64,000 bases of DNA, taken from assembly GCA_017484005.1 (NCBI GenBank), contig JAFUTY010000023.1, positions 1 through 64,000 on the forward strand. Reading direction: 5' to 3'. Position 1 is the first letter of the stretch; each line of letters starts with the position of its first letter. The translations under genes and the position numbers were made by a program. Below, one piece after another: positions 16,256 through 25,587 of this stretch. The notes under the pieces are model-generated. The model was not told the DNA's origin and made no database searches. It saw only the letters and a list, made by a program, of their open reading frames with translations. The DNA is from Selenomonadaceae bacterium. GTDB taxonomy: Bacteria; Bacillota; Negativicutes; Selenomonadales; Selenomonadaceae.

Positions 16256-18286
16256 TTGAATGCGCAGCAATGTCCACTCAAGGAATTTTTGCAGGGCGAA
16301 AAAATTTTTCAACTGCCAGTCTATCAACGAAATTATGCATGGCATGAACGTCACGTGGTTAGATTTCTTGACGATATCGAGCAGCTGATCCGTGGGCGAA
16401 AAAATCATTTTCTCGGTGTCATTGTTTACGTCACCGATAGAATTCCAACTTCTCCCGCGCAGAGAACAATCATCGATGGACAGCAGAGACTCGCGACAGC
16501 TATGATATTTTTACAGGCACTTCGCGACGCAGATGAATCGCTCGCCGACAGAATTTCTCGAAGTTATTTGCAAAATGAATTTATCACTGGCGTCAACAAT
16601 ATCAAATTACATCTTGTCGAACAGGATCAGCAGAATTTTGTTGCATTGATAAACAATTCTGGAAAGTGCGATCGATTAAGCCGCATTTGGGATGCATATA
16701 ATCTTTGCAAAAAGCGAATCGCGGATTGGATTGCGTCTGGAAAATTTGCGGAAGAGATTCTCGCGGCGTTTGAAAAAATTCAGATCGTTTATCTGCAGCT
16801 TTTAGCGGATGAAGATGAACCGCAGCTGATTTTCGAATCTATCAATGCAACAGGATTAGATCTTTCAACGGCGGATCTGATTCGAAATTTTTTGCTGATG
16901 GATGTGCGCGATCCAGTCGAGCAGCTGCGGCTTTTCAAGACGTATTGGATTCCAATCGCAGAGAAAAATTTGCATCGTGACAATAACAAGCTCAATGATT
17001 TTTTCATGCATTTTGTCACGTTCAAACGCGAATCGCTCGATATTTCCAAAGAGAGACTTTACGATGCGTTCAAAGATCTTTGCGAGGATCAAGATCGCGA
17101 GCGAATTTTGGTCGAATTAGAAAAATTCTCGGAATATTTCGAGGCGTTTGTCTTTCCAACGGAAAAATATTCCGCGCCAATTCAAAAATCGCTCCTCGCG
17201 CTGATGAAACTCAAACAGACAACATGTTTTCCATTCCTATTCCACCTGTTCGATGATTTTGCGAATCATGTAATCGATGAATTGACGCTCGAAAAAGTTC
17301 TGCATTTGATCGTGTCATATTATGTTCAAGTGATCGTTTGCGGTATCGCGACAAGTTCCAGACGTGAATTGTTTGTAAAACTATACAGCCGCGCGTTTGC
17401 AGTTGAATCGAATCGGCAAAAATATTTCGAGACAATCAAGAAATATATCTGCACACAGAATTCGATGCGTGAAAAAATGCCGTCTCCAGAATTATTTTTC
17501 TCGAGTTTAACAGAGATCAAACTGCTTAATAATCGAACGCTTTGCAGATTTATCCTCGAAGATCTCGCCGGAATTGACAGCGATCGTTTGAAAGTTATAA
17601 CAATCATGCCGGAGATTTTTTCGAAGAAATGGAATTCAGAACTTCCACGCGGCAAAAAAATCTCGACAGAGGAGCATGAACGAATTCGATATACGCTTGG
17701 CAATTTGACGCTCGCTGAAAAAGATCTTCCGCTCGCAACGTTCGAAGAAAAAAAGGAACTTCTGAAATATTCTCCCGCTAGAGAATTGAATCGCGACGTG
17801 CTCGATAAAGATTCTTGGAGCGTAATGGAAATCGATGAACGGAGTTGGCAGCTCGCGCGAATTCTGTCAGATCGTTATGGCATCGATCAAAATTTCGATC
17901 CGTCAATAACTTTTGATCCCAGCGTCAAAATTCTTCCAAATATCACGCTGGAGGATTGGAATGAATCGATAACCGGCAGATTGCTCGGATATTCTTTTGA
18001 AAACTCGATGCATGAAATCAAAACGTGGCGAGAGATGTTCGAGGAGATTCTAAAACTTCTCGATGAAAAGAATCCCTCGATTTTGGTAAACATGGCGAGT
18101 CAGCCGGATTCAGAAAAAATGTTTCCAATCAGCACAAAACATTTTCTCGGCTCAAGTCGAATTCGCGAGGGAATTTTTGTACAGACTGATTTCAATACGA
18201 AGGGATTTATCGAAACACTTCAAAAACTTTTGCCGCTTTATGAAATTCCAAACGATTCAATTTCGTTCATTATCGTTGAAGAATAA
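16256..18286 (+). CDS. DUF262 (GmrSD-like) protein, second of the pair
   Basis: This 676-residue paralogue of the preceding gene can be followed along its whole length: FQLPVYQRNYAW, DGQQRLAT, DEPQLIFESINATGLDLS, RYTLGNLTLAE. It starts at TTG behind TTGGAGGGA. As in its neighbour the HNH signature is degraded: ITIMPE stands where EHIMPQ is typical, and the following Asn positions are replaced. Both copies would therefore lack nuclease activity by this route while keeping DUF262. They may form hetero-oligomers or recognise different triggers. That is inference. Confidence 0.8.
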   Translation: MNAQQCPLKEFLQGEKIFQLPVYQRNYAWHERHVVRFLDDIEQLIRGRKNHFLGVIVYVTDRIPTSPAQRTIIDGQQRLATAMIFLQALRDADESLADRISRSYLQNEFITGVNNIKLHLVEQDQQNFVALINNSGKCDRLSRIWDAYNLCKKRIADWIASGKFAEEILAAFEKIQIVYLQLLADEDEPQLIFESINATGLDLSTADLIRNFLLMDVRDPVEQLRLFKTYWIPIAEKNLHRDNNKLNDFFMHFVTFKRESLDISKERLYDAFKDLCEDQDRERILVELEKFSEYFEAFVFPTEKYSAPIQKSLLALMKLKQTTCFPFLFHLFDDFANHVIDELTLEKVLHLIVSYYVQVIVCGIATSSRRELFVKLYSRAFAVESNRQKYFETIKKYICTQNSMREKMPSPELFFSSLTEIKLLNNRTLCRFILEDLAGIDSDRLKVITIMPEIFSKKWNSELPRGKKISTEEHERIRYTLGNLTLAEKDLPLATFEEKKELLKYSPARELNRDVLDKDSWSVMEIDERSWQLARILSDRYGIDQNFDPSITFDPSVKILPNITLEDWNESITGRLLGYSFENSMHEIKTWREMFEEILKLLDEKNPSILVNMASQPDSEKMFPISTKHFLGSSRIREGIFVQTDFNTKGFIETLQKLLPLYEIPNDSISFIIVEE

Positions 18287-18289
18287 AAC

Positions 18290-18335
18290 AAGCGTGATGA
18301 TTAATCTAAAACAGATCGATCGTCACGCTTTTATA
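18290..18335 (+). terminator. Terminator after the second DUF262 gene
   Basis: A long stem of about 18 pairs, with outer part AAGCGTGA and TCACGCTT, is followed by TTTTATATTTCCG. Confidence 0.85.
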
Positions 18336-18373
18336 TTTCCGAATCAATGAAAATTCTCAATTCGAAATCTATC

Positions 18374-18402
18374 TTGCAAGTGACAAATTTCATTCATATA
18401 AT
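18374..18402 (+). promoter_or_regulatory. Sigma-A-type promoter of the envelope operon
   Basis: TTGCAA (18374-18379) and TATAAT (18397-18402) are separated by exactly 17 bases. Transcription would start near 18409, which excludes the upstream ATG at 18347 as the start of the LCP gene. Confidence 0.7.
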
Positions 18403-18442
18403 ATTCATAATCGAGACGAAATCGAAAAGCGAGGCGACAATT

Positions 18443-19603
18443 TTGCCACAAGAATCAGATTCAAAACGCGATCTGTTGATTCGACGAATCTTCATCATCG
18501 TTATCGTTCTAGCGTTGAGCTGTTGCATCGCAATTTCAACAGTCACAGCCGTCGTGTTTTATAAAAATCCAAGTGTCAAAAAAGATTTTCAGCAGGCGTT
18601 TTCGAATTTTTTCATCGCGATAGGCGAAATGATTTCTCCAAAACCGAAAGAATCTCCCGCGCCAGTTGAAGAAAAACCGATGGAACTTCCAACGCTCGAA
18701 GAACCGATGTATGTCTTGATAATGGGAGTCGATGAGCGTGAGGATGATTTTGGGCGTTCAGACACCATCATGGTCGCGCAAATCGATACGATGAATGATC
18801 GGCTTGCACTTCTATCAATTCCACGCGACACTCGAGTCATGATTCGCGGCGGTTATGACAAAATCAACGCGGCGTATGCATATGGCGGAATTGAACTTGC
18901 AAAGCAGACTGTCGAGGATTTTTTGGATTTGGACATCGATCGATATTTCATTTTCAACACGCGCAATCTGATAAAAATGATTGACGCGATGGGCGGAATT
19001 GATATCGATGTTGAAAAGCGAATGTTTTATGAAGATCCCTGGGATGACAATGGCGGGCTGTATATTGATCTTCGTCCAGGCTTGCAGCATATGGATGGGA
19101 AAACTGCAATGACGTATGTTCGATTTCGCGATTGGGAGGGGGATATCGGAAGAGTTCGCCGGCAGCAGAAATTTGTCCATGCAGCTTTGGAAAAATTGCA
19201 GTCTCCCGAAATGATTCCGCGAATCCCTGCGATGGTCGGTGAAGTCTATCGATCGGTGCAGACTGATTTGTCATTGCGCGAGGTTTTAGCGATCTCTGGA
19301 ACGATTCAAACTGCTCGCGAGGGATCAAATTTCACGACTGGAACGATTATCGGCGATTGGCAATTTGTCGGTGAGACAGGATATTTAATCCCGACGGAAT
19401 ATGGCGTCGAGCGAGTCATTTCACAAACTTTCGCAATTCCGATTCGAAATTTGAATTATGATTATTTCACCGAGGAGAATTTCGATGAATTTTTCCTGGA
19501 CGAATTGGATGAAAGCACCAGGGAACAGGATGAAGAGGAGGGCTATTTTGAACGTGACGACTATTCCTATTCAGAACAGCAGGGCGAAATCTATGATTGG
19601 TAG
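18443..19603 (+). CDS. LytR-CpsA-Psr (LCP) family ligase
   Basis: Starting at TTG 18443 behind GCGAGGCGAC, this 386-residue protein has one N-terminal membrane anchor (about 13-37), a Pro-rich stalk and an extracytoplasmic LCP domain. Conserved pieces are LIMGVDERE, GRSDTIMVAQID, SIPRDTRV, KINAAYAYGG, and TYVRFRD with GRVRRQQ. LCP proteins transfer polymers from lipid carriers to the cell wall. A longer frame from ATG 18347 begins upstream of the promoter and is unlikely. The following deacetylase gene overlaps its end by 11 bases. Confidence 0.9.
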   Translation: MPQESDSKRDLLIRRIFIIVIVLALSCCIAISTVTAVVFYKNPSVKKDFQQAFSNFFIAIGEMISPKPKESPAPVEEKPMELPTLEEPMYVLIMGVDEREDDFGRSDTIMVAQIDTMNDRLALLSIPRDTRVMIRGGYDKINAAYAYGGIELAKQTVEDFLDLDIDRYFIFNTRNLIKMIDAMGGIDIDVEKRMFYEDPWDDNGGLYIDLRPGLQHMDGKTAMTYVRFRDWEGDIGRVRRQQKFVHAALEKLQSPEMIPRIPAMVGEVYRSVQTDLSLREVLAISGTIQTAREGSNFTTGTIIGDWQFVGETGYLIPTEYGVERVISQTFAIPIRNLNYDYFTEENFDEFFLDELDESTREQDEEEGYFERDDYSYSEQQGEIYDW

Positions 19604-20582
19604 GTCGATTCTTGTCAGCGCGATAATGTGTTTCACATTTTTATCGAGCGGCTGCTTTTCCCAAGCCGATGGTCATTATTCCGCCCGCGACTTGAATCGA
19701 GGCTCGAAGGATTCATACTGGAGCGATGATTATGCAGATGATGATCTTGACGACAGAGAATCCGATGATTATGACGATGATGGCGGCGATGATTCCGATA
19801 TTGTCATGAATCCGGAGGTAAAAAAAGATCCGAGTTATATTGTCGTGAATAATGATTTTTCGAATCTGCAGGTTTACAATCCGCGAATTCCGATTTACGA
19901 TCAATACACTTTGGAACAGCGGCGCGCGTTGAATCTTCCGACGCAGCTCCCGCCAGTTCAAAAATTCAGCGGAATCAAGATGGCGTATTTGACTTTCGAC
20001 GATGGTCCAGATGATATAAACACACCGCGAATTCTGGATATTCTCAAGATGTATGGAGTTATCGCGACATTCTTCGTCTGCGGGAATATGGTTGACACTT
20101 ATCCCAGCGTTCTCAAGCGAATTTTCAATGAGGGACATGCGATTGGCAATCATTCGTATAATCATAATTACAAGCAATTATATCCCTCGGCGAGCAATTT
20201 TCTATATCAAATGGAAAAGACTGACGAGGCGATTTTCGATGTTATCGGGATGCGTCCATTGATTATTCGAGCACCGGGCGGAAAATATGGAGCATTCACG
20301 TCGGAATATTATCCAATGCTCGATAAAAATGGTTATGTTGAGTATGATTGGAACGTTGACAGCGAAGATGCAAAATCGCAGCTCAAATCCGCGCAGGCTC
20401 TGATAGATCAAGTCGATCAGCAGACACAGAAAAAATTCAAAAACGATTCCGCAATAATTTTGATGCATAGTACAGCGGCAAAGACTACGACGGTCGATGC
20501 ATTGCCGAAAATCATTCAAATTTTGAAGGAACGCGGCTATATGTTTGGAGTCATTACTCCAATGACACCGCAGCCATGGTGA
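19593..20582 (+). CDS. Polysaccharide deacetylase (NodB/CE4) lipoprotein
   Basis: From ATG 19593 the 329-residue product has a lipoprotein signal (lipobox LSSGC, Cys21). An acidic low-complexity stretch full of Asp follows, then a NodB domain with TFDDGPDD, the zinc site HSYNH and RAPGGKYG. Such enzymes remove N-acetyl groups from peptidoglycan or other envelope polysaccharides. Being tethered outside and co-transcribed with an LCP protein and a beta-lactamase-fold protein fits a wall-modifying role. Confidence 0.88.
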   Translation: MIGRSILVSAIMCFTFLSSGCFSQADGHYSARDLNRGSKDSYWSDDYADDDLDDRESDDYDDDGGDDSDIVMNPEVKKDPSYIVVNNDFSNLQVYNPRIPIYDQYTLEQRRALNLPTQLPPVQKFSGIKMAYLTFDDGPDDINTPRILDILKMYGVIATFFVCGNMVDTYPSVLKRIFNEGHAIGNHSYNHNYKQLYPSASNFLYQMEKTDEAIFDVIGMRPLIIRAPGGKYGAFTSEYYPMLDKNGYVEYDWNVDSEDAKSQLKSAQALIDQVDQQTQKKFKNDSAIILMHSTAAKTTTVDALPKIIQILKERGYMFGVITPMTPQPW

Positions 20583-20586
20583 CATG

Positions 20587-21561
20587 ATGAAACAAGAATC
20601 TAAAACGCAGCCGATAATTTTTTTCCTGATACTCACAGCGATTTTCACCGCAATTTTTTATAAAGTCGTCGCGTATGTCGATGAAAATGATTTGACAATT
20701 GCGCGAGATCCAGTTGTCGAAGAGCCAATTCAATCGACGCCAAGATCCATGGAAATCAGTGCGACGAATGACGATACTGAAGAAATTTTGACGCTGTTTC
20801 ATGCGATTCTCGGAAATGACGAGGAAAATTTTTCGATTTATCTATATCGTCCAGATCTCGAAGAAGATCCATTAATGTTTCGATCTCGTCCAATGCCGCC
20901 GGCGAGCATGATAAAAGTTTTCATTCTAGCGAAATTGATGCAGGATGTTCACGATGAAAAAATTTCTCTCGACGATAAAATCGAGCTGAAGAGTTCAGAT
21001 CTCACTAGCGGATCTGGCGTTGTCAATGGATATAAGATCGGGACGCAAATCGAGATTCGAAAGCTCGCGGAATTAATGATTGCTGAAAGTGATAACACCG
21101 CGACAAATATGATCATTGACAAAATTGGAATCGATGAAATCAACAAGTATCTCGATGAAAATGGATATTATGACACGCAGTTAAATCAAAAAATGATGCA
21201 GGTGACTCGCCGCGGAAGGTTGAATTCGTCGTCAGTGGAGGATCTCGGAACGCTTTTCAGTCGAATTTATCGGCATGAATGTGTGAATCCGGAGCTCGAT
21301 GATTTAATGGTGACTTTTCTACTGCGGCAGAAGGATTCAGAATGTTTTCCAGCGGCACTTCCAAATTGGAGAATTGCGCACAAGACAGGCGAAATCGATC
21401 GGCTCTATGATGATGGCGGAATTTTTTACGGCTCAGATTCAGATTTTATCCTCGTGATTATGAATGAAAATTATTCCGGCAGGGCTGAAACGATTGAAAA
21501 AATGCAGCGAATCGCAAAATTAATCGCGCTGAATTACATGGAAAAAATTCATCAGGATTAA
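20587..21561 (+). CDS. Class A beta-lactamase-fold serine hydrolase, membrane anchored
   Basis: This protein of about 324 residues has an N-terminal hydrophobic anchor. The class A motifs are intact: SxxK in PASMIKVF, SDN in AESDNTATN and KTG in AHKTGE. It could be a beta-lactamase or a peptidoglycan-acting relative. The envelope operon favours the latter, but activity cannot be told from motifs. Two adjacent ATG codons (20584, 20587) are possible, and the second is better spaced from GGTGA. Confidence 0.82.
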   Translation: MKQESKTQPIIFFLILTAIFTAIFYKVVAYVDENDLTIARDPVVEEPIQSTPRSMEISATNDDTEEILTLFHAILGNDEENFSIYLYRPDLEEDPLMFRSRPMPPASMIKVFILAKLMQDVHDEKISLDDKIELKSSDLTSGSGVVNGYKIGTQIEIRKLAELMIAESDNTATNMIIDKIGIDEINKYLDENGYYDTQLNQKMMQVTRRGRLNSSSVEDLGTLFSRIYRHECVNPELDDLMVTFLLRQKDSECFPAALPNWRIAHKTGEIDRLYDDGGIFYGSDSDFILVIMNENYSGRAETIEKMQRIAKLIALNYMEKIHQD

Positions 21562-21576
21562 TTTCACAAACAAAAA

Positions 21577-21614
21577 ATCCCTCGGAGATCAAAGCGATCT
21601 TCGAGGGATCTTTT
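21577..21614 (+). terminator. Terminator between convergent genes
   Basis: ATCCCTCGGAGATC pairs with GATCTTCGAGGGAT around AAAGC. It has an A-run before and TTTT after, so it can serve both the plus envelope operon and the minus restriction gene. Confidence 0.9.
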
Positions 21615-21615
21615 G

Positions 21616-24252
21616 TTATTTCCGGATTAATTCTTGATACATCTCGAAAAGTCTCGAGACAATTTCAGATTCCGAAATATTTTTTGGAAAGTTGTAAGCA
21701 TCTAAAACTGCTCGATCATTTTCTTCATGAGCCTTCCGAAGATCCGTTGACATCAAATTTGGATCATATAATTCAGCGAGACTTGAATTTGGATGATTCG
21801 ATCTGGCATCGAGGATTTTTTGAGCTGTAACTTCGATCTTTGGATTTGATTTTGGAAATGGAAAATTGTTATATACAACTTGAGCTGAATAATTGAAACT
21901 CGTTCCGAGATATCCAGCGACAGTCTTTACCCATGCCATGTGAACTTTCGACATCAGAATTCCAAAAAGCTCCAATGATCCGTTCGGAATGATTTGAAGA
22001 GAATCCAAAACGATCGTTTCAAAATTTAGAAATCCCATCGGAATATATTTTCGACGCTCGCCAGAGATTCTTGGAATGACGATATAATTTCCATCCTTCG
22101 GTTGACGAATTTCTTGAGGAAGAGTTGGAAATTCTGCTGAATCTTGAGTCTGTTTTTTCTTGCTTGAGAGTCGAGATTTTCTCACCGCATCAACTCTAGC
22201 ATAAACATTTTTCATGGATTTGATCTCGGAAGGCTCAGCATCAATCAACCACAAGCAATATCGATCTTTTTTGTGAAGAAATGATTCTGCGCCAATCAAT
22301 GGATGAATAAATTTTTTAGCTCGAGGATCTTTTTCGAGGAATGAATCGAGATCCTCCGCTTCAATGATCAAATTTGTTCCATCGGCGAATTTATTTCCAT
22401 AAACGATTTTAGGAACATCCATTAAAGAATCTCTTCGACTCTCGATACAAACATTCGGCGCGTCTTGAAGATATCCATTGATATTTTTGACAGGATTTCC
22501 ATCGAGCAATTTTATCTTCCGATCGAATCTCGAGAATCCAACTATCACACAATAAACATGCGCCATTGATTTTTTGTCCGGAGATTCATTACTCCATTTG
22601 AAAGTTGACCATGCAAAATTGATCTTGATTCCATCCTCGAGGAGATCTTTCCATAGAAATCCAACATGCTCGCCTTGACAGATTGAATTCGTCGAGACAA
22701 ATCCAACTTCGACTCTCGAATCGCGAATATATTCAGCCGATTTTTTGAACCAAGCACATACGTAATCCATTTTTCCAGCCGCTCGATATCCCTCGAAGAT
22801 CTTTTTCATGTCTGATTTCTGATCCGGAGTTTGCATCGAATATCCAATATATGGAGGATTTCCAATGATAAAATCTGCATCCGATACGACAGACTTCCAA
22901 TCGATCGATAGAGAATTTCCCTCAATGATATTTGTTTTTGAAAAATCTTGAGTGTGATTCATCTGATGTTCGGAAATCCACAACGCCAATTTTGCAACTT
23001 GCACCGCGAAATCATTTATCTCGATCCCATAAAAATTCTCGATTTTGATTTTGATCGATCCACCGATTTTCTCGATAACTCGATTTTCCAACTTTCGAAG
23101 TGAAATGTAAGTCTCAGTCAAAAAATTTCCAGATCCACATGCAGGATCAAAGAATTTTAATCGAGCAATTTTGTCATGGAATTTCTCGAGATCGTCACAA
23201 TTCTTGAATTCGGAATTCAAATTATCAAGGAAGAGCGGATCAATGACTTTATGAATATTATCAATCGAAGTGTAATGAATCCCGCCGCCGCTTCTTGTAT
23301 CATCCTGCAGCACTGATTCAAAAATTGATCCGAAAACTGTCGGCGAAATTTTCGACCAGATATTCTTCTCAGCTGCATCGATCAATTTCAAGATCAACTG
23401 TCTCAAATCGAAATGACCATCGAGCTGATCCAAAATTTCGAGAGATTTTCCATCGAATAGACTGATATTGACGTACGGAAATTTTTTCAATCGAGAATCG
23501 ATGCCTCGCGGCAATTCTTTCAATGACAATCTCCAAAACAGATTCGAAAGATCCTCTTTGACTTCGACGAGTGATTTATTTGTCAAATCTCGCAAGTAGT
23601 TCAAAAAAATCTTCCGCGGAAAAATTTCTGAATCCTCAGCATACATGCAGAAAACCAATTGAATGCAAAGTTTGTTGAGCGATTTGATTTCAGATTCAGA
23701 CATCGCGTCTTTCGAATTCAAAAACAGATCGCGAATTTCTCTGATTAGAGATCCAGCCGATGCAGATACATATTCCGCCGTTTTGATTTCAGATTCATGC
23801 TCGTCGACGAGAAAATCTAATTCACCGAATCGCTCCGGAAGTTCTTCGAGTTTGATTTTCCGAACATGATTCTCTGGTCGATCTGCTTCTAAATTGTAAA
23901 TCCAAAATTCATCGAAATTGCAAGTGATAATCCATCGAGCTTTCTCGGAAGTTTTGCGATGATCGTCATATCTTTTCGCTTGACCGAATGGATTTAACAT
24001 CGATCCATCAGATTGCCTTTCAACTTTATCGAGCTTTCGACCTCTCGATTTTTGCTCAATGATCACTCGCGTTCCTGGAATCCAAAAATCGATATAGCAT
24101 TGAGAATCTCCCACTTGTACTGGAACTTCAAATTTCATCAATTCATTAGGATTTAAGATTTTCCAAAACGTTCGAAACATGGCATCCCAAAATTGGTGTG
24201 AATCAGATTTTTCATTGCCGCGCGATTTCCATTCCGCTAAAAAATTTTGCAT
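21616..24252 (-). CDS. MmeI-like (type IIL) restriction-modification enzyme
   Basis: This 878-residue single-chain enzyme starts at ATG behind AAAGGAGG. The N-terminal nuclease has a PD-(D/E)XK-like site (YIDFWIPG, IIEQKSRG) followed by QSDG and GQAKRYDD, as in MmeI relatives. A helical spacer leads to an N6-adenine methyltransferase with FDPACGSGNFL and NPPYIGYSM, and a C-terminal target-recognition region follows. The family methylates one strand of an asymmetric site and cuts about 20 bases away. The recognition sequence cannot be derived here. It stands alone, 3 kb from the DUF262 pair, so this stretch may be a small defence region. Confidence 0.88.
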   Translation of the reverse strand: MQNFLAEWKSRGNEKSDSHQFWDAMFRTFWKILNPNELMKFEVPVQVGDSQCYIDFWIPGTRVIIEQKSRGRKLDKVERQSDGSMLNPFGQAKRYDDHRKTSEKARWIITCNFDEFWIYNLEADRPENHVRKIKLEELPERFGELDFLVDEHESEIKTAEYVSASAGSLIREIRDLFLNSKDAMSESEIKSLNKLCIQLVFCMYAEDSEIFPRKIFLNYLRDLTNKSLVEVKEDLSNLFWRLSLKELPRGIDSRLKKFPYVNISLFDGKSLEILDQLDGHFDLRQLILKLIDAAEKNIWSKISPTVFGSIFESVLQDDTRSGGGIHYTSIDNIHKVIDPLFLDNLNSEFKNCDDLEKFHDKIARLKFFDPACGSGNFLTETYISLRKLENRVIEKIGGSIKIKIENFYGIEINDFAVQVAKLALWISEHQMNHTQDFSKTNIIEGNSLSIDWKSVVSDADFIIGNPPYIGYSMQTPDQKSDMKKIFEGYRAAGKMDYVCAWFKKSAEYIRDSRVEVGFVSTNSICQGEHVGFLWKDLLEDGIKINFAWSTFKWSNESPDKKSMAHVYCVIVGFSRFDRKIKLLDGNPVKNINGYLQDAPNVCIESRRDSLMDVPKIVYGNKFADGTNLIIEAEDLDSFLEKDPRAKKFIHPLIGAESFLHKKDRYCLWLIDAEPSEIKSMKNVYARVDAVRKSRLSSKKKQTQDSAEFPTLPQEIRQPKDGNYIVIPRISGERRKYIPMGFLNFETIVLDSLQIIPNGSLELFGILMSKVHMAWVKTVAGYLGTSFNYSAQVVYNNFPFPKSNPKIEVTAQKILDARSNHPNSSLAELYDPNLMSTDLRKAHEENDRAVLDAYNFPKNISESEIVSRLFEMYQELIRK

Positions 24253-24280
24253 CGAATCCTCCTTTCAAAATTTTATTGAT

Positions 24281-24289
24281 ATATTACCA
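24281..24289 (-). promoter_or_regulatory. Extended -10 box of the restriction-modification gene
   Basis: On the minus strand TGGTAATAT forms a TGn-plus-hexamer box about 30 bases before the start, giving a short leader with AAAGGAGG. No clear -35 is visible. Confidence 0.45.
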
Positions 24290-24290
24290 C

Positions 24291-24328
24291 AAAAAAATCC
24301 CCCGATCATTTTTCAGATCGAGGGATCT
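24291..24328. terminator. Bidirectional terminator downstream of the CofE-like gene
   Basis: ATCCCCCGATC pairs with GATCGAGGGAT, flanked by an A-run and a T-run. It should end the minus-strand operon that stops at 24332. Confidence 0.85.
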
Positions 24329-24331
24329 TTT

Positions 24332-25009
24332 TTATTTCCGGAGCGATTCTTGATACTGACGGAAATTTTTCAAAATGCAAATCGGACGCTTTTCAGAAGC
24401 ATTCCCGAAAGGATTATCAATCAACAATTGCGACGCCAATTCTCCATCCATTCCAGGAGTCACACCGACAATTCGCGAGCGTTTTAAATCATTGACATCT
24501 GCGATAATCGCACCGAAACATCCAAGTTTCGATTTGAGATTCGCAACAACTTTATCCGGTTCAGCTGGACCATAGACAACACATTTATCGAAGGGCGGCA
24601 TCGTTCCAGTCACGTCATCGATTAATGCAGCCTGCTCGCCTCCCCATTTGTAAAACATTCCGCGCAATCCTACCAATTTCAACATAAATCCGGCGAACAA
24701 TGCAAATGCAACTCGATACTTGCCTTCAGCATTCATCAAACTTTGCATTCCATGCGGAGTTGCGAGCGATCCATAATCCGGAATGAATCGACAGCAGAGT
24801 TTTGCGAGCCCTGAAATTTCAATTTGATCCGCGACGAGAAATTTTCCCTGTGTGATTGCGACAACACTTTCTGCAACGCAAATCACATCATTCTCACCGA
24901 TTTTTCCGCGAGTATATTTATCAACCATTTCGACGATATCATCTTTTTGAGTCAAAATTCGCGTCGAAATTGGAATTGTTTCCACTCGAAGTTCTTGAGT
25001 TGTTGTCAT
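24332..25009 (-). CDS. Coenzyme F420-0:L-glutamate ligase-like (CofE family) protein
   Basis: This 225-residue protein starts at the ATG behind AGGAGG at 25009. It has the CofE/FbiB-type layout: an N-terminal RILTQKDDIVEMVDKYT region, DVICVAESVVAITQG, and a C-terminal DVNDLKRSRIVGV with SQLLIDNPFGN. True CofE adds glutamate to F420-0. Bacillota that carry this family usually lack the F420 pathway, and no other F420 gene is present here, so the real substrate is uncertain. It is the last gene of an overlapping six-gene operon. Confidence 0.7.
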   Translation of the reverse strand: MTTTQELRVETIPISTRILTQKDDIVEMVDKYTRGKIGENDVICVAESVVAITQGKFLVADQIEISGLAKLCCRFIPDYGSLATPHGMQSLMNAEGKYRVAFALFAGFMLKLVGLRGMFYKWGGEQAALIDDVTGTMPPFDKCVVYGPAEPDKVVANLKSKLGCFGAIIADVNDLKRSRIVGVTPGMDGELASQLLIDNPFGNASEKRPICILKNFRQYQESLRK

Positions 25010-25019
25010 GAAATTCCTC

Positions 25020-25583
25020 CTAATCTTTGAGTAATGTGACACCAGCGACCTGCGTGATTTCTTCAGCCGTCAATACAATCCGAAATTTTGAATAATGACA
25101 TGGATTTCGTCCTGCAGTTTCATAAATGAAATCGATTGGCACGTCAACCATGTGAGCCAGTGCCTCATCGATGTGAAAATTCTTGCGAGCTTTCAATGTC
25201 ACGAGAGCTTTGACCATCAGCGATTCTTGATGCTCGATTATCATTGCCGCGAAATAATCATCCTGCCGAGGATATTTCTCACATTCAACGCGACCACGCA
25301 CTTCAACAGCATCATACTGTTCGAACGGAAGTTGAGTTCGCGCAATGACATCAATCAACATCGCGGAAGATTTTCCCTCGTTCGCAAATAAAAATTTCGT
25401 CGAAAGCGTTATCGATGTTTCGTCGCGATTCTCGACTTGCCATGGCGATCGCTTTTCAAAATGCGGCACGACGATTTCTGTTCCGCGAAGTTTCAAAAAT
25501 AATCGAATTAGGAGATCGAAAATCGATATGATCATGAGAATTCCTAATCCGATGACGCATGCAACTGGAAATTCAAGTGTCAC
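25020..25583 (-). CDS. Membrane-anchored protein of unknown function
   Basis: Start GTG 25583 follows TGAGGAG, which overlaps the end of the thioesterase gene. The 187-residue product has one N-terminal membrane helix (about 5-30) and a soluble domain in which I recognise no family. Its operon position between a thioesterase and a CofE-like protein is the only clue. Confidence 0.6.
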   Translation of the reverse strand: MTLEFPVACVIGLGILMIISIFDLLIRLFLKLRGTEIVVPHFEKRSPWQVENRDETSITLSTKFLFANEGKSSAMLIDVIARTQLPFEQYDAVEVRGRVECEKYPRQDDYFAAMIIEHQESLMVKALVTLKARKNFHIDEALAHMVDVPIDFIYETAGRNPCHYSKFRIVLTAEEITQVAGVTLLKD

Positions 25584-25587
25584 GCTA

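Noticed and set aside
18347-18442. ATG 18347 as the start of the LCP gene
   Set aside because: It lies upstream of a good TTGCAA-N17-TATAAT promoter. TTG 18443 has a ribosome site and follows the predicted transcript start.
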